In this document: positions 7,777 to 14,916 of the stretch, piece by piece
Layout of the letters: each line of letters opens with the position of its first letter
How positions within the stretch are numbered: position 1 is the stretch's first letter
Made by a program: the position numbers and the translations under genes
Source: a bacterium
Lineage (GTDB): Bacteria; Planctomycetota; UBA1135; UBA2386
Assembly (NCBI GenBank): GCA_011051855.1
Contig: DRKG01000522.1
Location: forward strand, 1-18,909
Length of the DNA: 18,909 nucleotides
Direction of reading: 5' to 3'
Notes under the pieces: model-generated
Database searches by the model: none
Told to the model about the DNA's origin: nothing
The model's input: only the letters and a program-made list of their open reading frames with translations

Positions 7777-8946
7777 ATGCCCTGGAAACTGTTGTTGCGC
7801 AACGTGCTCGGCCACAAGGTGCGCGCGCTGTTGACGGTGCTGTCGGTGGCCGTAGCGGTGTTCCTGATCGTGATCCTGCAGGCCTTGACCACCGGACTGT
7901 CGAAGACCCTCGACGCATCGGCGTCCAACCGTCTCTTGGTGCAATCGGCCGTCAGCCTGTTCGTCGACCTGCCGCTCGGCTACCAGCAGAAGATCGCCGC
8001 GGTCGAAGGCGTCGAGGCGATCTGCAAGTTCCAGTGGTTCGGCGGCCGCTACGAGCAGGAGAAGGGCGGCTACTTCGCCCAGTTCGGCATCGACCCGGAC
8101 ACGTTCGCCGTCAGCTACCCGGAAGTGACGATCGCCGACGGCAGCTACGAGGCATTCGCCCGCGAGCGCACCGCCGCCATCGTCGGCCGCAAGACTGCCG
8201 AGAAGTACGGCTGGCGGATCGGGCAGACGGTGCCGATCGCCGGCACGATCTTCACCCGCACCGACGGCCAGCCGTGGCAGTTCACGCTGCGCGGGATCTA
8301 CGAGAGCAACTCGCCAGCGTTCGGCGAGAACGAGCTCTACTTCCACTACGACTACCTGCGCGAGTCGCTCGAGCAAGGCGGCGCGACCGGGCCCGAGGGC
8401 GTAGGTGTCTACATGCTGCGCATCGCCGACGGCGCCGACCCGATCGCGGTGCAGCGCGCGGTCGACGAGCTGTTCGAAAACGGCCCGCAGCGGGTGCAGA
8501 CGACCACCGAAGCGGAGTTCAACCGCCAGTTCATCACGATGCTCGGCGACATCCCGTCGCTGCTGCGCATGATCGGCGGCGCGGTGCTGTTCGCGATCTT
8601 CTTCGCCGTGCTCAACACGATGCTGCTGGCCGGCCGCGAACGCACGCGCGATCTCGGCGTGATGAAGGCGCTGGGGTTCAAGAACGGCGTCGCCGCCGTC
8701 CTGCTGGTCGGCGAATCCTTGCTGCTGTGTCTGCTCGGCGCCGGCATCGCCATCGGCCTCGCGGTCGCGGCGGAAGACGGGCTGGCCAGCGCCACCGCCA
8801 CGTTCATCCCCGGTTTCGAACTCGACCGCGACACGCTGCTGCTGGCGGCCGGCATCGCCGCCGCCGTCGGCCTTGCCTCCGGCCTGTTGCCGGGCTTGCG
8901 CGCCGCGCGCCTGACCACCACCCAAGCCCTGCAGGAGCTCGCCTGA
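7777..8946 (+). CDS. FtsX-like ABC permease, first of a tandem pair
   Basis: This 389-residue permease has the four-helix FtsX/MacB layout. TM1 lies at about 17-39. A large periplasmic domain spans about 40-262. TM2 to TM4 lie at about 266-284, 308-331 and 353-374. The cytosolic coupling segment RERTRDLGVMKALGFKNG lies between TM2 and TM3 and is the hallmark of the family. The C-terminus ends in the usual LPGLRAARLTTTQALQEL. It starts 2 bp after the ATPase stop, and its TGA shares one base with the ATG of the second permease (TGATG), so expression is coupled. It probably forms a heterodimer with the next gene product. Confidence 0.9.
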   Translation: MPWKLLLRNVLGHKVRALLTVLSVAVAVFLIVILQALTTGLSKTLDASASNRLLVQSAVSLFVDLPLGYQQKIAAVEGVEAICKFQWFGGRYEQEKGGYFAQFGIDPDTFAVSYPEVTIADGSYEAFARERTAAIVGRKTAEKYGWRIGQTVPIAGTIFTRTDGQPWQFTLRGIYESNSPAFGENELYFHYDYLRESLEQGGATGPEGVGVYMLRIADGADPIAVQRAVDELFENGPQRVQTTTEAEFNRQFITMLGDIPSLLRMIGGAVLFAIFFAVLNTMLLAGRERTRDLGVMKALGFKNGVAAVLLVGESLLLCLLGAGIAIGLAVAAEDGLASATATFIPGFELDRDTLLLAAGIAAAVGLASGLLPGLRAARLTTTQALQELA

Positions 8947-10112
8947 TGGCCCTCGTCCCGATCCGCTACAACCTGCGCAGCCTGTTCGTGCGCTGGTCTT
9001 CGACGGTGCTGACGGTGTGTGCCGTCGGGGCCACCATCGCAGTGTTCGCCGGCATGCTGTCGATGCAGCAGGGCTTCGCGACGCTGTTCCAGGAGAAGGG
9101 CCGCGACGACCTCGCCGTGTTCCTGCGCCAGGGCGCGACGTCGGAGGGCGAATCCGGCATCACGCTCGAGCAGACCGAAATCCTCAAGAAGGAAGTGCCC
9201 GAGGTGGAGCGCAACCGCCAGGGGCAGCCCCTGGCCAGCGCCGAGCTCTACCTGGCGGTGCGCCTGCGCAAGTTCGACGGCGGCGAGACCAACGTCGCGA
9301 TCCGCGGCGTCGAGCCGATGACGTTCCAGATCCACGGCGACGACGTGCGCATCGTCGACGGCCAGAACTTCACGCCCGGCAGCGACGAGCTGATCGTCGG
9401 CGAAGGGTTGCTCGGGCGCATCGCGAACTGCAACGTCGGCGACACCCTGCGCATCAACACCGGCACCTTCCGCATCGTCGGCACGTTCGCGGCCAAAGGC
9501 GGCTATCGCAGCGAGATCTGGGGCGACCTCGAACGGCTTGCCGAAGCGCTCGAACGGCCGGTGCGCAGTCGCGTGCTCGCCAAGGTCGCACCCGGCACCG
9601 ACCTGCAGGCCATCGAGGACCGCTACGCCGACGACCTGCGGTTGCAGCCGAAGGTGCTCAGTGAGAAGGACTACCTCAGGAGCCAGACCAGCGATCTGTC
9701 GGCGCGTTTTCTGTTCGTCGGCGCGTTCCTGGCGATCATCATGGGCATCGGTGCGGTGTTCACCGGCACCAACTCGATGCTGGCGGCGATCGGCGCACGC
9801 ACGCATGAAATCGGCATCCTCAAGGCGATCGGCTACAAGCCGTGGGCGATCTTCCTGGCGTTCGTCGGCGAATCGCTGCTGCTCGGCCTGCTCGGCGGCG
9901 TGGCCGGCTGCCTGATGGTGCTGCCGTTCCAGGGGCTCGAGACCGGCACCGTCAACAGCACCTTCTCCGAAGTCACGTTCGCATTCCGCACCACGCCGAC
10001 CGCGCTGTTCGTGTCGATCGCCTTCGCGGCCCTGCTCGGCCTGGTCGGAGGCCTGTTCCCGGCCTGGCGCGCATCGCGCATGACGCCCACGCAAGCGCTG
10101 CGGCGCGGCTGA
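8946..10112 (+). CDS. FtsX-like ABC permease, second of a tandem pair
   Basis: This 388-residue permease has the same topology as its neighbour: TM1 at about 18-38, a periplasmic domain, then three helices in the last third. The coupling segment is ARTHEIGILKAIGYKP, and the end reads LFPAWRASRMTPTQALRRG. The periplasmic domains of the two permeases look clearly different, so the pair is an ancient duplication and probably acts as a heterodimer rather than a recent copy. The ATG at 8946 reuses the last base of the previous stop (TGATG). The frame is open far upstream, but that part is a shadow of the first permease. The MFS remnant begins at its stop codon. Confidence 0.9.
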   Translation: MALVPIRYNLRSLFVRWSSTVLTVCAVGATIAVFAGMLSMQQGFATLFQEKGRDDLAVFLRQGATSEGESGITLEQTEILKKEVPEVERNRQGQPLASAELYLAVRLRKFDGGETNVAIRGVEPMTFQIHGDDVRIVDGQNFTPGSDELIVGEGLLGRIANCNVGDTLRINTGTFRIVGTFAAKGGYRSEIWGDLERLAEALERPVRSRVLAKVAPGTDLQAIEDRYADDLRLQPKVLSEKDYLRSQTSDLSARFLFVGAFLAIIMGIGAVFTGTNSMLAAIGARTHEIGILKAIGYKPWAIFLAFVGESLLLGLLGGVAGCLMVLPFQGLETGTVNSTFSEVTFAFRTTPTALFVSIAFAALLGLVGGLFPAWRASRMTPTQALRRG

Positions 10113-10388
10113 CCTGGCTGTTGTGCCTGGCGGCGTTCCTGAACCGTTCGGCCGCGATGGTGGTGCCGTTCCTCGGCCTCTACGCCAGAGAACGGCTCGG
10201 CTACTCGCCTGCCGATGCCGGCGTCGTGCTGAGTATCTACGGTCTCGGGGCCGTGGCCGGCAGTTGGCTCGGCGGCTTCGACCCGCGGCCCGCACCGCGG
10301 CCGCTACGGCCAAGGCGCGTTGTGGCTGGTGCGCTTCGCACTGGCCGCGATCGGCGCGTGCATGTTCTGGCGCGCACGCGATCCCTGA
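10109..10388 (+). pseudogene. MFS transporter remnant: both ends kept, middle deleted, frame lost
   Basis: From about 10109 one frame reads as an MFS N-terminus: LTWLLCLAAFLNRSAAMVVP is TM1, then GLYARERLGYSPADAGVVLS and IYGLGAVAGSWLGG for loop and TM2. After about 10280 this frame becomes Arg/Pro-rich nonsense. In the +1-shifted frame, 10302-10388 reads as a typical MFS C-terminus (GRYGQGALWLVRFALAAIG, then CMFWRARDP and stop). A normal MFS protein has about 400 residues; here about 57 plus 30 remain. CCGCGGCC occurs twice at the junction (10283-10290 and 10295-10302), which fits deletion by slippage or short-repeat recombination. No ATG starts the remnant; CTG 10109 or TTG 10121 are the only nearby candidates. 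An assembly collapse is the main alternative. Confidence 0.7.
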
Positions 10389-10406
10389 GGCTTGCGCGGA
10401 CGCCCG

Positions 10407-10871
10407 TCACAGTTCCTCGCGCGGCACCCGCACCGCCCCGTTCGGCGGCCGGAACCAAGTCGCTTCCGCAAACGGCGTGAACTCGTCGCCCTTCAGCTTG
10501 AACTGCAGGATCGTCGCGCCGACGCGCAGCTCCTGGTGGTCCCAGAAGCGGTCGTTCGAAATCACCAACGCAGCTCGTTCGCGCGCGAACTGCAGCACGT
10601 GCGCATCGGCCGATTCCCCGCGCGGACAGACCACGTAGCGGGTGCGGCCCGGGGTCACGTCGGCGCAGCGCGCGCGCAGCGTCGCCTGGGCCGCGGGCCG
10701 GCAGCGCATCGCGGTCGCGTGATCGACGAACACGGTGATGGGCCAATCCGGCCGCCATACACGACACCAAACCTCGACCAGATCGAGGCGCTCGATCGGC
10801 CGGAAGCGGCTCGACGCGATCACGTTGGCGCCGTCGAGCACGATCGCCCGCAGCGGAGGCGGCGCGTTCAC
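10407..10871 (-). CDS. NYN/PIN-domain ribonuclease, Zc3h12a-like
   Basis: This 154-residue protein is made almost wholly of a NYN-type nuclease domain. AIVLDGANVIASS (9-21) is the first strand with Asp13. ITVFVD ends in Asp50. GESADAHVLQFA carries Asp89, and LVISNDRFWDH carries Asp107 and Asp111. This acidic arrangement matches metal-dependent PIN-like RNases of the Zc3h12a group. Those proteins cleave RNA, and in animals they degrade specific mRNAs; bacterial roles are largely unknown. GTG at 10871 is chosen because it directly precedes the domain. A TTG at 10919 would add 16 unconserved-looking residues and swallow the inverted repeat at 10882-10897. The gene lies 84 bp downstream of the DNA polymerase gene on the same strand and ends 18 bp from the convergent MFS remnant. 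Confidence 0.75.
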   Translation of the reverse strand: MNAPPPLRAIVLDGANVIASSRFRPIERLDLVEVWCRVWRPDWPITVFVDHATAMRCRPAAQATLRARCADVTPGRTRYVVCPRGESADAHVLQFARERAALVISNDRFWDHQELRVGATILQFKLKGDEFTPFAEATWFRPPNGAVRVPREEL

Positions 10872-10881
10872 AGATCCATAC

Positions 10882-10897
10882 GTACCGAACCGGGTAC
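10882..10897. promoter_or_regulatory. Inverted repeat just upstream of the NYN ribonuclease start
   Basis: GTACC (10882-10886) and GGTAC (10893-10897) form a perfect 5-bp inverted repeat with a 6-nt spacer, 11 bp upstream of the chosen GTG. On the minus strand TACGTAT and TATGGAT lie between it and the start, so it could overlap a promoter as an operator. It could also be a small hairpin in the leader. The remaining gap to the polymerase stop (10898-10955) has a weak 5-bp CCGGG/CCCGG hairpin and no T-run terminator. Confidence 0.3.
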
Positions 10898-10955
10898 AAA
10901 AACCAACCCGCCCAGGCAAATCGCCCGGGATCTTCGCCCGGCGAGGTTGTTGTTT

Positions 10956-13900
10956 TCACCCGGTTCCGTACACGCCGGTGACCCGGAGGCCGACGCCGCC
11001 GCCGAGCCGTTCTTCGACCTTGCCGGCGAACACGAACGGACCGCGTCCTTGCAGCAGGCCGCCGCAGCGCTGGTAGACGCTCGGGAACAGCGTCGCTTCG
11101 ACGATGCCGCTGCCATCCTCGACGGTGACGAAGCACATGCCGTCGCCACCGCGCGCACCGTGACGGACCGCGTGGCCGCGGAACGCGACGGCGAAACCGC
11201 ATACGCGCACGGTGCGGCCGACGTGCTCGTGGACCTTGCCGCACGGCACACAGGACCTCATCGCCGGCAGTTCGCCGCGGCGCCACAGCACGTCGACCGG
11301 GTGGCTGCCGAGCGTGAAACCGAGCAGCCGCAGCTCGGCGGCGGCACGCCGCTGGTCGTCGAACTCGGGCAACTGCGGAAACTCGACCGGCTTCGGCTGC
11401 ACCGCGTCGGCGAACAACGCCGAGCGCGCGGAGACGGCCGCGCGCGCAGAGGCCCGCTGCGCCCGCGGCGTGGTCGCCACCTGCAGCCGCCACAACAACT
11501 CCGGCCGCGTGACCCCGAACGCGTCACAGGCGCCGACCCGGATCAGGTTCTCGAGTTCGTGCCGCGCGGGCCGCGCGCGCTGCAACAGGTCGAGCAACGA
11601 ACGGAACGGGCCACCGGCGGAGCGGGCGGTCAGGATGCGGTCGACGGTGCGTTCGCCGACACCGCGCACGCAGCCGAGCCCGATGCGGATCGCCGTCTCG
11701 CCGACCAACTCGTGCTCGCGGCCGCCCTGCTGCACACACGGCGGCCGCAGTTCGGCGCCGAGCCGCTTGGCCTCCTCGGCGTAGACACCCGGTGCGAAGT
11801 AGCCGGCCTCGTTTTGCAACATCGCGCACAGGAACGCCACCGGCCAGCGCGCCTTCAGGTAGACGCAGCGGTATGCGATTCGCCCGTAGGTGACCGCGTG
11901 CGCCTTGCAAAACGAATAGGCGGCAAAGCGCGCCATCTCGGCCCAGATCTGCTCGATCGCGCGCCGCGGCAACCCGCGCTTCAACCCCTGCACGACGAAC
12001 CGCTCCCGCTCCGCGCCGGCATCCCGTTCGCCCCGCCTGCCGAGTTCGCGCCGCAGCACGTCGCCCGTGGTCGCATCGACGCCGGCGACCGCCATCGCCG
12101 CGCGGATCACGTCCTCCTGGTAGAGCATGATGCCGAACGTGTCGGCGAAGACTTCGGCCAGCAGCGGATGCGCGGCAGCCACCGGCTCTTGCCCGCGCGC
12201 ACGCCGCACGAACGCGTCCTTCATGCCGGTCGCCGCCGGCCCGGGCCGCACCAGCGCGACCGCCTGGATCACCCGGTCCATCGTGCCCGCCCCCATCTGC
12301 TGCAACAGCGTGCGCATCGCCGGCGACTCGACCTGGAAGCAGCCGAGCGTGCCCCCTTCGGCGAGCAGCTTCGCGGTGCGCGCATCGTCTTCCGGGATCG
12401 CCTGCAGATCCGGAACCTGCACGCCGTGGTCGGCGAGCATCGCCACGCAATCGTGCACGATCGACAGCGCGCGGTTGCCGAGCAGGTCGATCTTGACCAT
12501 GCCGAGCCCCTCGACGAAGTGCATGTCGTACTGCGTCACGACCACGCCCTTGTGCGAGCGTTCGAGCGGCGCATGGCGCGCGATCGGCTGCGGTGTGATC
12601 ACCACGCCGCCGGGATGCACCCCGAGGTGTCGCGGCGCGGCGAGCAACTGCTGTGCGAGGCGCAACAACAACCGTTCTCGCTCCGGCGGCAGCACGTCGC
12701 TGTCGTGCAGCGAACCGCGCGCGCGGCCCTTGCGCCAGAAACCCGGCGACTCGTCGACGATCGCGGCGAGGTCGACGTCCGGGCGCGCATGCCACGGCAA
12801 GCGCTTGCTGCGCCGCGCCGCCTCGGCCGGCGGCAGCCCCATGACCTTGGCCGCTTCCTGATAAGCCGCGCGCGGCCCGCAGGTGTTGTAGGTCGCGATC
12901 ATCGCGACGTGCTCGGCACCGAAGTGCTCGTAGACCGCCGCGATCAGTTCGTCGCGCCGGCGCCAACAGAAGTCGAGGTCGATGTCCGGCAGGTCACGAC
13001 GGCCCGGATTCAGGAAGCGCTCGAACAGAAGTCCGTAGCGCAGCGGATCGGCGTCGGTCAGGCCGAGGCAATGCGCGACCAAGCTGTCCGCCGCCGAACC
13101 GCGGCCGACGAACGGGATGCCGCGCTGCCGCGCCAGTTCGACGATGTCGTGCACCGCCAGGAAGTAGGGTGCAAACCCCATGCGCGCGATCACCGCGAGT
13201 TCGTATTCGCAGCGCTGCGCCGCCCGTTCGGCACGCTCGTCGCCATCGCCGTAGCGCCGCCGCAGGCCCGCGGTCACCAGACGTCGCAACACCCCCGCGG
13301 CATCCTCGCCCGCCGGCAGACGCACCGGCGGGAAGATCGGTTCGGCACGATCGGCAAACGACAACGAACACCGCTGCAACAAGCGTTCGGCCGCGGCCAC
13401 CGCCGCGGACATGTCGTCGTGACCGGCGCGCAGCCGTTCGGGCGTCGGCAGGTGCATGTCCGGCGCGGCCTCGCCGACCCCGCGCAACGCCGCGCCATCG
13501 TCCGGCAGCGCGCGGTTCCACTTCACCGCCAGGAACAAGCGATGCAGCGCGTGCTCGTCCGGCGTCGCGAACCAGACGTCGCGCACCGCGCACAGCGGCA
13601 ATTCGAGGTCCCGAGCGAGCTGGCGCAACATGCCGCGCGGCCACGGCGCGCCCGGGTCCGGCAGCTTGCGCGCGCGCCCGTGCGAGCGACTCCCCGCCCC
13701 GGCGTCGCCGCGCTCGGCCCCGCGCGGCGGCAGCGCGACCAGCAAGCGCTCCCGCGGCACGCGCGCCGACAGCTCGGGCAACAGCCGCGGATCGCCGCAC
13801 ACGAACCACAGCCCGTCGGCGTGGCGTGCGCACGCGCGCACCAGATCGAACGGCGCGGTCGCCTCACCCGGGTCGCCCGGCGGAGCCAGCGCGCCGTGCA

Positions 13901-14189
13901 GCTCGGACAGCAGCGCGCACAGCGCCGCGTAGCCGGTGCGGTTCTCGGCGATCGCGACCACCCGGCGGCCGGCGTGGCGGCCACCCGTCGGCACCAGCTC
14001 GCAGCCGAACAAAGCCCGCAGCCCGACTCGCTTGGCCGCCTGCGCAAACGGGTAGAGCCCGTAGAGGCCGTTGGTGTCGGCGAGCACCAGGTGCGACAGG
14101 CCCAACCGCACCGCCTCTTCACACAACTGCTGCGGCGAACCGGGGGCCGTCAGCAGGGAGTAGTGGGTGCGGGACAGCAACAGGGCCAT
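10956..14189 (-). CDS. dnaE: DNA polymerase III alpha subunit, accessory (DnaE2/ImuC-like) type with degenerate PHP domain
   Basis: This 1077-residue C-family DNA polymerase is shorter than the usual replicative DnaE of about 1160. Polymerase residues are intact: PDIDLDF supplies Asp402 and Asp404, and VKIDLLG supplies Asp568. Supporting blocks are FVGRGSAADS (360-369), LGVHPGGVVIT (about 522-532), GCFQVESPAMRTLL, LVRPGPA, MLYQEDVIRAAM and FCKAHAVTYG. Helix-hairpin-helix and OB-fold (about 985-1070) regions follow, and the tail is short. The N-terminal PHP domain has lost metal ligands: RTH replaces HxH, ADTNGLYG replaces TDH, and RDVW replaces a DxH site. Proofreading through PHP is therefore unlikely, as in error-prone alpha subunits. 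The ATG at 14189 precedes this domain directly. Assignment to DnaE2 rather than a separate accessory clade is uncertain. No imuA or imuB is in the window. Confidence 0.88.
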   Translation of the reverse strand: MALLLSRTHYSLLTAPGSPQQLCEEAVRLGLSHLVLADTNGLYGLYPFAQAAKRVGLRALFGCELVPTGGRHAGRRVVAIAENRTGYAALCALLSELHGALAPPGDPGEATAPFDLVRACARHADGLWFVCGDPRLLPELSARVPRERLLVALPPRGAERGDAGAGSRSHGRARKLPDPGAPWPRGMLRQLARDLELPLCAVRDVWFATPDEHALHRLFLAVKWNRALPDDGAALRGVGEAAPDMHLPTPERLRAGHDDMSAAVAAAERLLQRCSLSFADRAEPIFPPVRLPAGEDAAGVLRRLVTAGLRRRYGDGDERAERAAQRCEYELAVIARMGFAPYFLAVHDIVELARQRGIPFVGRGSAADSLVAHCLGLTDADPLRYGLLFERFLNPGRRDLPDIDLDFCWRRRDELIAAVYEHFGAEHVAMIATYNTCGPRAAYQEAAKVMGLPPAEAARRSKRLPWHARPDVDLAAIVDESPGFWRKGRARGSLHDSDVLPPERERLLLRLAQQLLAAPRHLGVHPGGVVITPQPIARHAPLERSHKGVVVTQYDMHFVEGLGMVKIDLLGNRALSIVHDCVAMLADHGVQVPDLQAIPEDDARTAKLLAEGGTLGCFQVESPAMRTLLQQMGAGTMDRVIQAVALVRPGPAATGMKDAFVRRARGQEPVAAAHPLLAEVFADTFGIMLYQEDVIRAAMAVAGVDATTGDVLRRELGRRGERDAGAERERFVVQGLKRGLPRRAIEQIWAEMARFAAYSFCKAHAVTYGRIAYRCVYLKARWPVAFLCAMLQNEAGYFAPGVYAEEAKRLGAELRPPCVQQGGREHELVGETAIRIGLGCVRGVGERTVDRILTARSAGGPFRSLLDLLQRARPARHELENLIRVGACDAFGVTRPELLWRLQVATTPRAQRASARAAVSARSALFADAVQPKPVEFPQLPEFDDQRRAAAELRLLGFTLGSHPVDVLWRRGELPAMRSCVPCGKVHEHVGRTVRVCGFAVAFRGHAVRHGARGGDGMCFVTVEDGSGIVEATLFPSVYQRCGGLLQGRGPFVFAGKVEERLGGGVGLRVTGVYGTG

Positions 14190-14195
14190 CCCACC

Positions 14196-14223
14196 GGTAT
14201 ACCTAACAAACCCCTAACTGCAA
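14196..14223 (-). promoter_or_regulatory. Possible promoter of the polymerase gene with palindromic -10 region
   Basis: On the minus strand TTGCAG (14223-14218) and TATACC (14201-14196) are spaced by 16 nt and resemble -35 and -10 boxes. The -10 lies inside a perfect palindrome, GGTATACC (14196-14203). Only six bases (GGTGGG) separate it from the ATG, so a transcript from here would be nearly leaderless. The palindrome could be a repressor site. I cannot match it to a known LexA box. Confidence 0.3.
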
Positions 14224-14251
14224 GCCAGCGGGCGTCGCACCGGCAGCCTCG

Positions 14252-14767
14252 TCAATCGTCGTAGTCGTCGAAGCGGTCGTTGCCGCCACCACCCCGGCGC
14301 CCACCGCCGAAGTCGTGGCCGCGGCGACGGCTGCCGCCGCGCTTGCCGCCGCGATCCCACTGGCGCTCGCGACTGGGCCGGGCGTCCGGACCAAAGCGTC
14401 GTTCGCGCGCCTCGCGGGCCCTCTGGCCGGGGTCGGAGCCGACGCCGCCCGCGGGCGCTCCCCCGCGCGACGCCCCGCCGTCGCGCCGAGGGCGCGGGCC
14501 GCCGCCCGGAGCGCTGCGCCGATCCTCGGCCTCGGAAACGCGCATCGTGCGCGTGCCCAGCGTGGCGCCGTTCATCGCCTCGATCGCCCGCATGGCCTCC
14601 TCGTCGGTCGCCATTTCGACGAACGCGAACCCACGCGGACGCTGCGTCTCACGATCGAGGGGAATGTGGACGTGCGCCACGGTGCCGCCTGCTTCGGAGA
14701 AAGCGGTGCGGATCGCGGCTTCGTCGGCGTCGAAGGGGAGATTCCCGACGTACAGTCTCTTGCCCAT
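14252..14767 (-). CDS. RRM RNA-binding protein with Arg/Gly-rich tail
   Basis: This 171-residue protein has one RNA-recognition motif at about 3-79. RNP2 is LYVGNL (5-10) and RNP1 is RGFAFVEM (45-52), both with the aromatic residues that stack on RNA bases. The second half is low complexity, rich in Arg, Gly, Ser and Pro, and closes on an acidic patch (FDDYDD). Small RRM proteins in cyanobacteria and other bacteria bind single-stranded RNA and often respond to cold or stress. The RG-rich tail recalls RNA chaperones. The ATG at 14767 is chosen because it precedes RNP2 by four residues; the frame extends 40 codons further, but that part reads as noise and crosses a palindrome. The polymerase gene starts 62 bp downstream, so cotranscription is possible. 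Confidence 0.9.
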   Translation of the reverse strand: MGKRLYVGNLPFDADEAAIRTAFSEAGGTVAHVHIPLDRETQRPRGFAFVEMATDEEAMRAIEAMNGATLGTRTMRVSEAEDRRSAPGGGPRPRRDGGASRGGAPAGGVGSDPGQRAREARERRFGPDARPSRERQWDRGGKRGGSRRRGHDFGGGRRGGGGNDRFDDYDD

Positions 14768-14822
14768 GCAGTCTGGCAGCGGTCTCGAGTGGCGGGCGCG
14801 CGGAACGATGCCCGCGCGTTCG

Positions 14823-14835
14823 GCGTATGATACGC
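14823..14835. promoter_or_regulatory. 13-bp perfect palindrome between divergent rrm and msrA genes
   Basis: GCGTAT, a central G and ATACGC form a perfect inverted repeat in the 149-bp divergent gap. The + strand reads TATGAT (14826-14831) and the minus strand TATCAT (14832-14827), each one mismatch from TATAAT. The site may thus hold overlapping -10 boxes for both genes. A minus-strand TTGCGT lies 15 nt upstream of its box; the + strand -35 match is poor. It could equally be an operator. Leaders would be about 50 nt for rrm and about 80 nt for msrA. Confidence 0.4.
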
Positions 14836-14916
14836 ACCCTCGTGGGGACGCAACCCCCATCGCACACATTCCACCGCACCGCAGCACTTCCGTGCCCGGA
14901 GACCCCGACGACCCCG

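Noticed and set aside
10392..14264. A 1290-codon open frame on the + strand opposite the polymerase gene
   Set aside because: It is antisense to a protein with clear catalytic motifs. Its translation is Arg/Gln/His-rich low complexity, as expected of a GC-rich third-position shadow.
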